This document shows, in pieces, positions 29,368-42,600 of a stretch of DNA of 64,000 nt; position 1 is the stretch's first letter, and each line of letters starts with the position of its first letter. The notes below the pieces were generated by a model. It did no database searches and was not told the origin of the DNA. It saw nothing but the letters and a program-made list of their open reading frames with translations. The translations under genes were made by a program, and so were the position numbers. Source of the DNA: Brasenia schreberi (taxonomy: Eukaryota; Streptophyta; Magnoliopsida; Nymphaeales; Cabombaceae); NCBI GenBank assembly GCA_036023115.1, contig JAYKKT010000040.1, positions 5,739,001 through 5,803,000 of the forward strand, given 5' to 3'.

Positions 29368-29428
29368 GACTGAGCCTTCAATGGTATTGTCAAAAACCTC
29401 AGCAGCCTTTACCTTATTACAGGCAAAC

Positions 29429-30225
29429 ATGAAGCAATTGGGAGTACTGCTTCTGGTTATTGCCATTTCAGGATCCATCAGTCATGCCCAAGATACATCT
29501 TGCCTGAACCAGCTGGCGCCATGCATCCAATACCTCAATTCAACATCAACCCCTTCGAGTAGCTGCTGCAACCCACTGAAATCGGTCATAAAATCCAATC
29601 CAGCTTGCCTCTGCAACCTCCTCAGTAGCTCAGCAAAGAGTCAGGCTAGTGTTAACGTCGCCCAAGCCACCCTGTTACCGCAGAAGTGTGGCGAGAATGT
29701 CAGCCCATCCAACTGCAGTACGTGTAGGTGCTTCTTACCCCTTAATTAGTTTATGCTATTAACTGTGCTAGCAGATGATCCATATCCTGTTGCAGTATGG
29801 TTCATGAATTTCAAACGCAGATCTCCTTTTCAGCAGAGGAGTATTTCCTAATACGAAATTCTGTGATTCGTCAATAAAGCTCCCAGTTGCATACTAAGAA
29901 TAGCTTTATGAAGACCAATATCGGGCATTTTACTCATTAGTCAAAACATATTTTCCCTCCATAACATGACAGTGATTCCTGTATGAGTTTCCTTTACAGA
30001 AGACATGGTTTTTGTTTAACTACAGTATCAATCATTGCGAAGAAAAGTTTAACTCAAGATGAATGCAATACCCTGTGTTTCTCAACAAGACATTTGTTTT
30101 TTGATGTTGCAGTAACTAAAACATCAACAACCCAGACAAATTCTGCAGAGAGAAACCTGACGAGTAAGATCAGTGCCATGGTTGCCTTCTCTGCAGCAAT
30201 TTTTCTAGCCTTGGGTTCGTTATGA
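29429..30225 (+). CDS. Non-specific lipid transfer protein, GPI-anchored (LTPG-like), two exons
   Basis: Exons 29429-29717 and 30113-30225 (GT/AG borders, phase-matched) give 133 residues. Residues 1-20 are a signal peptide ending SISHA. The eight-cysteine motif is complete: C25, C32, C46-C47, C60-x-C62, C87, C96, the pattern of plant lipid transfer proteins with a hydrophobic ligand cavity. After a Thr/Ser/Asn-rich linker (97-114), the C-terminus (about 115-133) is hydrophobic and short, as needed for a GPI anchor. Such proteins sit on the outer plasma membrane and help export cuticular wax or other lipids (family knowledge). An upstream in-frame ATG at 29381 would add 16 residues before the signal peptide and is unlikely, given the TATA box position. 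Splicing out the intron replaces the exon-1 read-through tail (STCRCFLPLN) with the anchor. Confidence 0.88.
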
Positions 30226-30657
30226 GGCAAACAGACAAGTAGTGGACCAAACTTCTGCTGCTGTTCATTCTACCATTTGTATCTAGGCTGCTGTTGATTT
30301 GTCAGCTTGCAAGTTTCATTTATGTTGTGTGAAGATTTGATTTGTTATAACTTGAAAGCCTGAACTTCTGAAGGTCAAATAAAGTGAAATTATGATTCTT
30401 ATAAGTTCAATCACCCTGATTCTTCGACAATGAATAATGGTGAACCACCAAGTCTAATGACTACGTTCTTTTGGCACCATATCCACTTTAGGACACTAAA
30501 AGCTGATACAAAGTTTGACTCCACCAAGTTCATTGTTCACCGAAGATTAGAAGGTGGGGACTTTGGTAACTGAATAAACAGCATAAGACAAGCAATAACA
30601 AACATATACCTTGTAGGGAATCCAATATCCTGTTATTCGCATCAACAAGAAGGCACT
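30226..30657. other. Convergent 3' region between LTPG and FAX
   Basis: Only 432 bp separate the two stop codons of these converging genes. AATAAA at 30378-30383 is a candidate polyadenylation signal for the LTPG transcript. The two 3' untranslated regions may overlap. Confidence 0.5.
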
Positions 30658-33600
30658 TCACATGATAGGGGTGGTATCAATAACATACTTATCGTGCATA
30701 TAAGCTGAAAAGAAAATAGCCAAGGAACAAACGGAAAGTGCCAAAAGAAGTCCAGAAGGAAAGACTTTTCGAGTAGCAGCCAGTCTGATTCCTGTAACAG
30801 AAAAAAGCGAGGGATCGTCTCAGTTTTCATCTGAAAACAATTCTAGAAGATTGAGAATTCTGTCAAAGCACCTAATAACGAAAAGCAGAAAAGATAAATA
30901 TATTTTTACCAAATATTGCAGAAAAGATTAGAGCAGATCCAAATCCAAAAGCATCACCAATATCTCTTGTTCCAGGGGCTTGCATCAGAAAGTAGGCCTG
31001 ACAACAATTATGAGATGAGTATGGTAGACCAATCTCAAACTATATATATAAAACCAAACTTTTAACAAGGTTAATAGAAAAAACAGGGTCTTCGTAGTCT
31101 ATGCTAACATATAATTCATTTTGTTACATCTTTTATCAAAATCTAAATACCAGTGGCAAATATGTATACATGTCAAAGAAACTTCCTGTCAACCAAACAT
31201 TTAAGTTCAGTTCTCTTCTGGCTGCTGAAAGTTAAAAATGTCTTTTTAGTGTTTCCAGCACAACCACAGTAATCAACTGATGAGTATTGGTCAAATTAGA
31301 CCACAATACTTTGAGCATGCCTATAGGCTATACTCCCAAAGCTGTTGACAGTGCAATCTCCTCGATTAAGGGGCACAAAACTTGGAACATGTGTATATGT
31401 TGGATCTAACATAAGATGCACCTTGCTCTTGGCTATAAGTTCCGTCAGGTCTTATAAGAGTTTGTCTAAGGTATAACTGAAGGCTTCCAAGCAATGTTGT
31501 AAAAATATGATTTTATCGTGTATCGTATGATAATACGGTATGATACAGGCACACGTATCGCAAGAAGCAATTTATCATGTTGTATCATGTTGTAATTCTT
31601 CGATAATGCAGTAGAAGAATAAATATAAAAAAGATAATAAACATTGAAGAGTAACAAGATGGAGATTTGAAGGAGGGGGCAGGTCCTCCAATGGAGGTCG
31701 TTCCCCTCACTTTCTCACTCTCTATAAATCAGACTCTAATACAAACTTCCAGCACTTATATAATGGGTTGTAAACAACAAATTACCAAAATGCCCTTAGT
31801 ATTTCGGGCAATTACAATAATACTCAACTATTAGAAATTACTGAAATAACACTTAAAACACAACAGATACATATATTCTCAACACCCCCCCTCAAGTTGG
31901 CAGTGAGATACTACGAACTCCAAACTTGTCGAAAAAACTAGTATTCCTTCACCACACGTGCACTAAAGATCTCTTCGAGGCTTCTTTAAATCAACTTGAA
32001 CAATCGAGAAAATTTGGGTAATCACACGACCCTTCTATGGGTGTTGGTTGCTCCCTCTTTCTTTCTTCTTTTCCATTAAGTGATTCGGCAGTTACACTTC
32101 AAAAGTCATGTTTTTCTACTCTTAAGAAAGTTGATCTTTTGTAATAGAAGGTACTACTCTACCATACACACTTCACACGGCTTTTCCTGCACCCCTTCAC
32201 ATGGTGGCTGCAACCGGTGTGTTGGTTGGGTGCCCTCTCTCTACCACTCAAATAGCAGAATGCACACATCTGCTCGTACTAGTTGGTCTGTACCCCTTCA
32301 CACAGTGACTGCAGCCGCTTTTCCAGCCCTCCTGGCTGTTTACTTCAGCAACTCAAGGTTTTAACTTTCATGCTTCTTGGTGATACTGCCACATTTCATA
32401 CCAATCAATTCCTCTAGCCTCTTCTATGATTTGATTTGTCATGCATATATAGTAAAAAAGACTGATTTTGTTGCATTCTATCTTTCTCTTCTATTTCCAA
32501 TTCAGCTGTTTGACCAAATAAGAAAACACTTACTATGTAAGACCATATTTTCTGTATTTTTTCAGCCCCTTGGCTGTCTATTTTCCAAGCAATCTTCTTT
32601 GCTGCAACACTTAGCCTTCCTGACTTTTCATCTTCAGCAGCTTCATGGCTGCAATAATTTTCAGCAACTTCTTAGCTGCAACAACTCTTCAATTTAGCAT
32701 TCATGGCTATCTTTTTCAACAGCTTTCATAGCTGCAAATTTTTGCAACTTCAATGGTTGCAAATATAATCATTACTACAGTCCTCATGACTGTATCTTCC
32801 CATAATTGAACATTGGCGGCCCTGCACAGCTGCCTTCTCTCTTCTCCAAAAGCTCGGCTTGCTCTGGGTGAGGAATCCTAAATTTCTTCTTATCTTTAAT
32901 ACTTGGTGACTTCTTTTCACTGTCTCTTGTACAATCTGCGCATAAATTCTCATCTGCACCATTAGGCAGAGCAGGTGAAGCACCTGTTTCATGATCCTCT
33001 CTTCTCTTTCTTCTTCTATGAGGTCCCCAGTCTTCATCTTCATTAATATGCTCACTTCACATGGTCCCTTTCCAAACATCTCATCATATAATTTCTTATA
33101 ATCAACATCATTCCTTTTCCTTCTTCTTATGTTAGCATCATTATCAGAATTTATGTTGACGGCAGAATCAAGAGGTCCATCATTAATCTCCTCTATTATT
33201 TGAGGTTCATTAGAGTCGCCATTTAGATTTTCATCAAGAAAAGAAATCCCATCTTCATAGATGTCCTCGTTAGATGACCAAAATGATAATGACCCGCTTG
33301 AACTACTATAGTCAACTTCCTGCAGATCTTTGTAGCCTGGTTCTTTATCGAGCACCTCATTTCTTTCTGGATCATAGTTGTCATCTTCTTAGTGTATTCA
33401 TCCATTAATCCAATCGCAGGGGCCGGCCAACTCTGTCTTTGGTTTTATCTCCAAACATTTCTCAACATATACATCCACCTCGTTGGTAATGCAAACCTCT
33501 TTCCCCTGCAGACGATTCTTTTCATTCAGTTCACTGTTTTTCCAACATATTGAACCGTATGGAACTGGCTCCCTGGAATCCTACAACTGATTTTAATCAT

Positions 33601-36600
33601 TTCATTTAGTGGTGGTTCAGCCAGAGAGCTGCGACTCCACCAGCAGTGCTCATGTGGACTGCGACTCCACCATTCAGTACACTGTTTTGACAGAAAATCA
33701 CACACCACTTAGGTACAATCTGGTGATTTACACTATCAAACTCAATATCTTCCTTTTTCGGCATATTACACAATATTTGGGAAGAATGGGCCCACCAGTA
33801 GGCAACTAACCACCTTCTTTGTCCATCTTTTCTTTCTCTGCAACCACTTTTATGTGGATGATGGATAACAGTTACCCCTTTTTCTTTCTTAAAAACATGG
33901 AGATAATGCTTCCCTTTTTATCTTATTATTCCACCAAATCTGGAAGATGATCTTCCATAACTATTTTTTATTATTTCTCCCACAAAATCAGGAAAGTACT
34001 TTCCATATCTACCTTTCTGGTTTACATTTCACAAAATCAAGAAAAGTAATTTGTAACTTTCATTAACACAACAACAACAACTACAACAACAACAACTAAG
34101 CCTTTTCCCATACTAGACGGGGTCGGCTACATGGATTCTTTGTTTCCACAGATCTCTATCGTGTGCCATGTTAGCAGTTAACTCCCAATAAGCTAGATCA
34201 TTCTTTATTGTTTCTTTCCAACACTTTTGTGGTCGTCCTCTACCTCTTTTAATACTTTCCAAATTTAGTTTTTCTAACCTTCTTACAGGTTCTTCTTTTG
34301 ATCTTCTTTCTATATGTCCAAACCATCTTAAACGATGTTCTCTCATTTTATCCTCTATTGGAGCCACTCCTAATTTGTTTCTAATAACCTCATTATGTAT
34401 ACGGTCTTTTCTTGTATGACCACTCATCCATCTCAACATCTTCATTTCTGTCACAGACATCTTTTGTACATGTTGATGATTAACTGCCCAACACTCAGAA
34501 CCATAAAACATGGCAGGCCTAACTGCTGCTCTATAATATTTACCTTTTAATTTTAATGGTATCTTCTTATCACAAAGAATACCTGATGCTCCTCTCCATT
34601 TTAACCAACCAGCATTAATTCTATGTGTAACATCTCCATCAACTCTTCCATCACTTTGAAAAATTGACCCTAGGTATTTAAAACTTTCCTTTTGGGGAAT
34701 GCAATGTGTGCCAATTTTAATTTCTATGTCCTCTGAAGTAGCCAAATGATCAAACTTACATTCCATATATTCTGTCTTTGTTCTACTAGTAACGGAGGCC
34801 TTTGTTTTCTAATGTTTCTCTCCATAGTTCCAATTTTCTATTAACTTTTTCCTTAGACTCCTCCACTAATACAATGTCATCTGCAAATAACATACACCAA
34901 GGTACTTCATCTTGAATATGTTTTGTTAACTCATCCATCACCATTATAAATAAGTATGGACTTAAAGTTGATCCTTGATGTAACCCAATATTAACTTCAA
35001 AGAAGTCTGTCGTTCCTTCATGAGTCCTCACACATGTTTTTGCACCATCATACATGTCTCTTATAAGGTTAATATATGTCAACGGGATACCTCTTTTTTC
35101 CAAAGTTCTCCAAAGAACCACCCTCGGTACTCTATCATAAGCTTTTTCTAGATCAATAAATATCATGTGAAGGTCTTTCTTTTTTGCTCTAAAATGTTCC
35201 ATAAGACGTCTCAAAAGGTGAATCGCTTCAATAGTCGATCTACCTGGCATAAATCCAAATTGGTTCTCTGTTGTACTTGATACTTGTCTTAACCTACGTT
35301 CGATAATTCTTTCCCATAATTTCATAGTATGACTCATTAACTTGATACCTCGATAATTTGAACAATTTTGAATGTCTCCCTTGTTCTTATATACAGGTAT
35401 AAGTGTACTTGCTCTCCATTCCTCGGGCATCTTTTGGTTTTTCCATATTTCATTAAATAGTCTTGTGAGCCAAGTGATTCCTATTTCTCCTAGTATTTTC
35501 CAAACTTCTATAGGAATATTATCTGGTCCTACCGATTTACCACTCTTCATATGTTTAAGAGCCTCTTTGACTTCATTCTTTTGAATACGTCGGTAGAAAT
35601 TGTGGTTTATATACTTTTCTGACTTGGCTAAATCTCCTAAACTAAAACTAACATCCTTATTTTCATTAAAAAGATTATAAAAATAGTTTTTCCATCTATT
35701 TCTTATATCATCATTTGCCACTAGAATTTTTTCATCCTCGTCTTTTATGCATCTAACATAATTAAGATCTTTAGTTTTCTTATCTCTAGCCCTAGCTATC
35801 CTAAAAATATCTCTTTCACCCTCTTTTGAGTTGAGTTTTTTATATAAGTCCTCCCAAATCTTAGCTTTTGCTTCACTAACGGCCTTTTTTGCTTCCTTCT
35901 TTGCTTTCTTATAAGCTTCTAAAGTTTCACTAGTTTTCTTAGCATAATGTAATTTGTAACATGCCCTCTTTGCCTTGATTTTATTTTGTACTACTTCACT
36001 CCACCACCAAGCTTCTTTTTGGGCCGGTACACCTCCCTTAGATACCCCTAACACATCTTTCGCCACTTTCCTAATATGTATAGCCATATTGTTCCACATA
36101 TCAGAGGGTGTGCCAACATAATTCCAAACATCTCCTTGAAGGACTTTCTGTTTAAATATATCTTCTTTCTCGCTTTTGAGGTTCCACCATTTAGTCCGAA
36201 TAGCTCGATGCACTCTTTTCTTCTTTGTCCATTTTTTTATTTGTAAATCCATAACTAAAAGTCGATGTTGGGTGGTTAAGCTTTCTCCGTAACTTTCATT
36301 AACAACATTTGAAAAATTCAAAAGAAATAAAGTTACCTTTTTTTAAAAGATTCAAATCTTCTTTTCCAGGATTTTGTGAAACTTCTCTTCCTTAATTGTT
36401 CTAGTGATAGGTGAAAGATCATACAAAAAGTAAACAGCTGGCCATGTAAGATCAAATTCTCGCATTAGTGCAAAATATTCCGAGACAGAAAAACTGGTTT
36501 GTCGAAATGACTTCTTTTGACAGGTATCTGTACTTGGTGGGAACAATCTTGATGCAGTATTTAAATGTATAAATCTGCTGTGCAACAAACATACTCAATC

Positions 36601-39600
36601 CATGGACAAAAATGTAAAAGTTTCCTGCTATTCTTTCAAGTTTGAACATCCACAACTCCATATACCTGACATCCTTCACCATATTCCAATGCCTGTTTCA
36701 TATCTTTCATCATTTTCTCTGAATATTTCACAAAAGCATGATCATGCACGTGATGAGAAGTATCCCCATGATCCTTGTGATCATGTGTACCATGACTGGG
36801 GGCATGCTCCTTCTCTACCAAATCAGACACATATTTTGTGCCACATTTTTCAAGAACAAATCCAATGATTTATCAAATCTCCCATAGTCTTACGCGAGAC
36901 TATCAACGTATTCTATGAGATAGTGTCTCTAGCTGTAACTACTGAAGATATATCCACCAAAAAAAAATATTTTTCATTAGCAGAATTCCTGTTTTCGAGT
37001 ATTTCCATATCAAGTAGTCCATGACTTCCCTATTCTGCTTTGCTTAATCTCTTCTGGTAGACGTGTATAAACCTTATTAAAGTTCCGTCTATCTTCACAC
37101 CATAAATTCTTTACCAGAAGGTTGGCATCCACAATATTTATAAAATTTGTCCATATATAAAGGCTCATAATCTAACCAAGAATAATACCTTCGCTGAATA
37201 AGCTTAGGGTTTTTCCATGGCACTCAATCGAGGAGACAGTTCATCAGAAGCATTAGCGCACTGCTTCAATCACCAACATCTCAGCTTCAAACTGCAACGT
37301 GCAATAGCCTGCACCTTGAATGCTTCAACAACAACCTTCTGTTGCTTTAGGACTGTCCATAGAAACAGTACATTGCCTTCCTCATTCTTAAGCCCAAACG
37401 AAGTGTACTACTACTCCACCAGTACATTTTCCACAACAATCCATTATCAAACATTCGACGAAACAAAACTTGGAATCAGCATCCGATCAACACGACAGCA
37501 ATACTCCTCTCATGTCCTGAACCTTTTGACTGGCGATCAGCTGTGATATTGGGCATATTCAGGGCTTCTATCTCTGTCATTTTGAGAGGCTGATGTCAAC
37601 GAGCTCAAAGAAGATTTTGTGCCTCCAGATTGTGAGTCTTCTTAGTGGCTGCTCTTCCAACATGATTTTCTTTAAAACCCTCGATCTAACAGCCTTATAG
37701 GCTCTGATACCATGTTGTAATTCTTCAATAATGCAGTAGAAGAATAAATATAAAAAAGATAATAGACATTTAAGAGTAACAAGATGGAGATTTGAAGGAG
37801 GGGGCAGGTCCTCCAATGGAGGCCGCCCCCCCCCCTCACTTTCTCACTCTCTATAAATTAGACTCTTAACCCTAATACAAACTTCCAGCCCTTATGTAAT
37901 GGGCTGAAAATAGAAAATTACCAAAATACCCTTAGTACTCTGAGCAATTACAATAATACCCAACTATTAGAAATTACTGAAATAACACTTAAAACACAAC
38001 AGATACATATATTCTCAACATATCATACTGTATCATATGATACCTCACGTATCGCAAGAAGCGATTTATCGTGTCGTATCATACTGTATCATATGATACG
38101 GGGCAGTATTGTGTCGTATCATAAGATATAACCCATATCGTACAAGTCAATGTTTACTTGGGTATAAAATCCGAGAATCCGAAATTGCGGAAATCACTTA
38201 TGATTCTTCCCAAACCCTTTTTCACACAATTCCCTTGCTCTCAAATCCTTTTATCATCCTTGTTCTTGTTTATTTCGTGGTTTATTCACAAAATTCTCAA
38301 GTTTTTCACCCAATCAAATTCCCAATCTCTAGAGCTTTTATCAAATGACTCAAATCCGTGATATACCTCTTTCATTTTGTATTCTACCCGCTTATTTAGA
38401 AAAATTTAAGTGTTTTACAGATTTCATGATTCTTTCATTTGACAGTAGGGGCGAACCAGAAAAGGAGACATACACACATGCAGATATACATAGAAAACGA
38501 ATGACAACATCTACAAGGTAAAAAAAGAAGCACCTGCTTCACATCAACCGATCGTCTGAGGAATCGAACGGACTTGTGCCCTGCTCTAATCGAGAGCCGA
38601 ATGTGGAAAGATGTATGTGACAAGAGCTGCGGGATGTTGTGGGATGTGAACGGACTTCATTACACTCAAAAAGGGCGGTCGTCGACCGAAGCCTGACTTT
38701 AGACTAAAAGATCATCGTTTACGAAGCGTCTAAGCACAGTTCACTCGTGTTGATCCACAAAACGGGCTCTTGTGGGAAGAATGGTGAGTCTTAGTGGGGC
38801 GGCAGCTACCACCTTGAGGTAAGGCCTTCACTGCTTCACAGTGCTGAGCTGATGTTGCGGGATGAAGATGGAAAGTGACAGGCGGGGACAAGAGCTGCGG
38901 CGAGTGGGAGGGATCTGATATGAGGTGAGTCTGCCCTAAAATTTGGACGAATGTGGCCTTAGACACATTGACCGCACCATAAATTAAGCCAGGCACGTTG
39001 ATCGTGTCGATAGATGATAACACCATGTCGGTGTCGGTGTTGGTATCGCACCAGTGTCGACACCGACACCCCACCTCCTAGAGGTGTCTATGTGACATTG
39101 CCGACAATGATATAAAAATTAAGATGAGCACACATTGCATCCCTAAATAAGAAAAATTTTAAATACCTACGATCAATTTTTTAGTTTTTTAGAGAGATGA
39201 AAAAAATTGATGGAGTAACAACTAGACCTGATATGTTTTATGGGTGTGAGTGTTGGAGTTAATCATAACATGTACATCAGACGCCCATAGCAAAAATGAA
39301 GATATTAAGATGGATATTGGTCACACAAAAAAGACCGTATGCATAATAAGGTTATTAGAAACAAATTGGAAGTGACACCAACAGATGATAAAATGAGAGA
39401 AAATCATTGAAGATTGTTTAGACATGTAAAAAGACAACCAAAGGAAGCTTTGGTAAAAAAGGTATGAGAAACTGGAAGGTGAAAATGTTAAAAGAGAAAC
39501 TGGAAGATTATAAAAGTGTTAGAAGAAAACAATAAAGAATGATCTAGCATTCTAGCTTATATTGAATTATCTGTTAGGATGGCACATGATCGAGCTCTAT

Positions 39601-42600
39601 GGAAACAAAGATGGAAGCCAAATGCCTCTCGAGTACAGCTCACCATTGATGAGAATGAAGTGATCATGAGTTGGCCGGCCAGGTTGTTGTTGGGTTGTGT
39701 AATGTTACAGAGTTCAGATGTTCATAATTTATTCTCCATGAAATCAAGAGATCCAGTACAATCTTTCCTTTACTCTAGCAGCCCAAGAGGATGGAATTTC
39801 TCATATCATGCAACAGACACTTGAATTGCTTAAAAAAGATAAACTTAGTTACAGAAAGAGAAATATGTAGCTCACCCGGCTAGGGATTCGACTCAAAATT
39901 TTGAGGATGGTGAGTTCAATACCAGGGGCATAAATCTGGCTTCAGCTTCTGTACTGTGTAAAAAATAAGAAGAAAAAGAAAAGAACAACTTATTGTTTGA
40001 TACGTACTTCCACCATCCTGGATTACCTTAGATGTTGGATGTAATTGCCTATTTATCATGTTTTTGTAAATTTGAAACACGAAATAAATGAATTCTTTGG
40101 CGAGTAATTGCCGCCAATAATCCCTTTTGGATTGATTCATTTATTACCTTTAGAATGTGCATGTCTCTGTAGAATTATATCTCCTAACATAACCACCAAT
40201 TCAAATAGAACAATGTTAGCAGAACCTCTTCAAGCTGTTACTGAAGATCATCTGATGCTCTTTAATGGTCAATATCTCCTTAAAACAAAATATGAGCCAA
40301 AATCAAGCTTAGCCCAATATACCCAGGAATTGCCCAATATCAGTCACTGCCTAGCACTCTCAACGGGTTCAAGCAGGACCTTGGTACATGAGAGGACCAA
40401 CAGAAACATGATAAAGCTTCAACTATGAAGAAAAACGGAACGTAAATAAAGAAAATTTCCCAAGAGAAACAAAAGTGTCTTTCCTCCATAAGCAACATGA
40501 CCCTCCTTCTATGGTTCTATGGCCTCATGCGAAGTATCAAGATCTTAGGTTAAATACGCTTTGGTGAACTCCGCTCCCAAATACGATCACGTATTACATA
40601 TTTTTTATTGATATTTAAGTTATCAATTGATTGACTTTGAGTATTTTTTATTAATCATTATCATGTTTTATTTCAGATAAATGGTGAACTTGCTTTGGTG
40701 TAGATGCACCGAACTTGTCAAGATTTGCTCGCTTTGGTGTAGATGCACCGAACTTGTTAAGGTTTGCTCAACGTATATTGAGTCAAACATGCAGTTCGAG
40801 TGGGTGCGAGAGAAATTAGAGCTTTTTCGAACGCATTCACATGAAAAAGAAAATCAGATTGGAGAATTGCTTGACTGCATGATTTGGTATATATTGCATA
40901 TAACATGAAGTTAAAGCAAAGGTAACAATTTTAAAAATATGTATTATTGCTCTCTAGTTCTTTTTTATTAATAATGAATGATTGATGACTATATTGCATT
41001 TGATATTCTTGATAATTTGGATATTCTTTCTTTACATACAAATGCAAAAAGATGCAAGAAGGGCAAGGAAGGTGCCATATGACCCGCTGAGCTACGAAAA
41101 TGTTGATATTCTTGATGATGAAAATTGGAGGGTACTCTAAGGTAAAGCAGAACTTGGAGATGGAGATGGAGATGATGATAAAGAAGATGAAGGTGTTGGA
41201 TGAGCAGATCCAATTATGGAGGAGAAAGAGGGAGATATGATGATGATGATGATGGTGATCTTGACTATGTTAATTTCAATGATTTTGTTTATTATGATCC
41301 ACGTTGTGGATGATTGTTGTAAATGTAATTATAGCTTGATTGTAACTTTGTTGTTTATTAAATATATTCAATATTCACGTTGTGGATGATTGTTTGTTAT
41401 GACATGCTATTTAACTTTGTTATGCTCAGCCTCAAAGTGTTCTCTTCTCACAATTTCTCTAAATATTCTTATAGAATCATAGTCATTTATTAGGAATTAT
41501 CTACTTTAAATTGGATTCGATTTTGTTTAATATTGATTGTGATATATATGTTTTGTTCATTCATTTCAATTCTTGCATTTTTTGGATTTATTAATAATTT
41601 TTACAATATTATTAATGTTGCTTCCAATATTGCTTCCAAGCCGGTCCTCCTCTTCATGTTTTGTAATAGCAAATCTTTGAGAGTAGTACTGGAGTTCCAT
41701 ACAAATTGAGAAGCATAGGTAACAAAGCTGGGCCATACATCCCGTCAGCAAAACATCTATTCCAGAGAGTGAGGTGCACAGAGTTAAGCACAATGCAATG
41801 TCGCAGTGCCTTTGTTGGCCTATGTGCTAATGTTGAGTCAAGAATGCATACTGAGATCCAACAGGATCTTCTCTCAGTTTTACAGATAGAGAGGGTATTG
41901 TTTAGTTATTAGACTCTTCAAAATAGTATGTACTATTGGAAAACGTGGTTGCGTAGTGGAGATTGAAAATCACAAACATAAAGAAGAGGAAATATGAAGA
42001 TCGGAGGAGGAGGCGGACCTCTAATGGAGGCCGCCCCCCTCTTTCTCTCTCTTTCTTAATCTCAGCAACTTAAACCCTAATACAACCTATCAACCCTTAT
42101 ATAAGGAGCTGTAAAACGTAAAATGATCAAAATACCCTTACGACTTCGTACAATTATAATAATACCTAAAAACATCAAATTTACTAAAACTGACTCTAAG
42201 CTCATATTCTTCTACACCCCCCTCAAGTTGGCAGTGAGATACTTCGAACTCCAAACTTGCTAAAAAACTGGTTCTTTCTTCATCTGTCTGCAACATTCTT
42301 CATCTGTTTTCATGACTGATCTGATCTTCACCAACTTCTTTAGCTGCAACATCTTCAACCCAGCCTTGATCGCTAATCAATTTAAGCAGCATCTCTGGCT
42401 ACAATATCAACTGAGCCTTCCTGACTAATCATCTAAAGCAGCATCTCTGGCTGCAACATCAACTTAACCATCCTAACTGATCATCTCAAGCAGCATCTTT
42501 GGTTGCAATATCAACTCAACCATCCTGGCTTATCATCTCAAGCAGCATCTCTGGCTGCAACATCAACTCAGCCGTCCTGGGTGATTATCTCAAGCAGCCT

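Larger units (their letters stand above)
34069..36288 (-). mobile_element. RTE-clade LINE, 5'-truncated, nested in LTR element 1
   Basis: 2.2 kb, ending in a (TTG)n tail on the minus strand, flanked by a perfect 16 bp target duplication. The reverse-transcriptase frame (34786 upward) includes the finger motif [59 protein letters not shown] and the catalytic box [11 protein letters not shown]. The endonuclease domain is lost; only its trailing [15 protein letters not shown] remains. Downstream, a second frame (34113-34766) codes the C-terminal part with WFGHIERR and [11 protein letters not shown]. The two frames are split by a one-base insertion after GLR: the homologue at 63.09 kb reads through as [12 protein letters not shown]. 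Dead, but the best preserved copy here. Confidence 0.93.
31588..38020 (-). mobile_element. LTR retrotransposon 1, non-autonomous, carrying host gene fragments
   Basis: A 6.4 kb element in minus orientation with TG...CA LTRs and a perfect 5 bp target duplication TATCA (31583-31587 and 38021-38025). A TGGTATCAGAGCC primer-binding site abuts the 5' LTR, and a G7 polypurine tract abuts the 3' LTR. No gag, protease, integrase or reverse transcriptase of its own is visible; the only reverse transcriptase inside belongs to the nested LINE. Instead it holds a PHD-homeodomain-like fragment and an Erv41-like fragment, plus irregular repeats of gctgcaac-type words. The PBS is of the initiator-tRNA-Met type usual in Copia elements, so an autonomous Copia partner is likely (inference). 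Confidence 0.85.

Noticed and set aside
29381..29749. Single-exon LTP with its stop at 29749
   Set aside because: Reading through the donor gives an unlikely Cys-rich tail; splicing to 30113 preserves the eight-cysteine motif and adds a GPI-type tail.
32080..32697. Two plus-strand frames inside LTR element 1
   Set aside because: Antisense to the element and made of its low-complexity repeats; no domain.
34786..36321. Intact LINE reverse transcriptase as a functional gene
   Set aside because: No endonuclease, its apparent start lies outside the element, and the C-terminal part is out of frame.
37217..37546. 109-codon plus-strand frame inside LTR element 1
   Set aside because: Opposes the element and has no recognisable domain.
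40370..40400. tacatgagaggacc, reminiscent of the sarcin-ricin loop of large-subunit rRNA
   Set aside because: Only about a dozen bases match and flanks do not resemble rRNA; chance.
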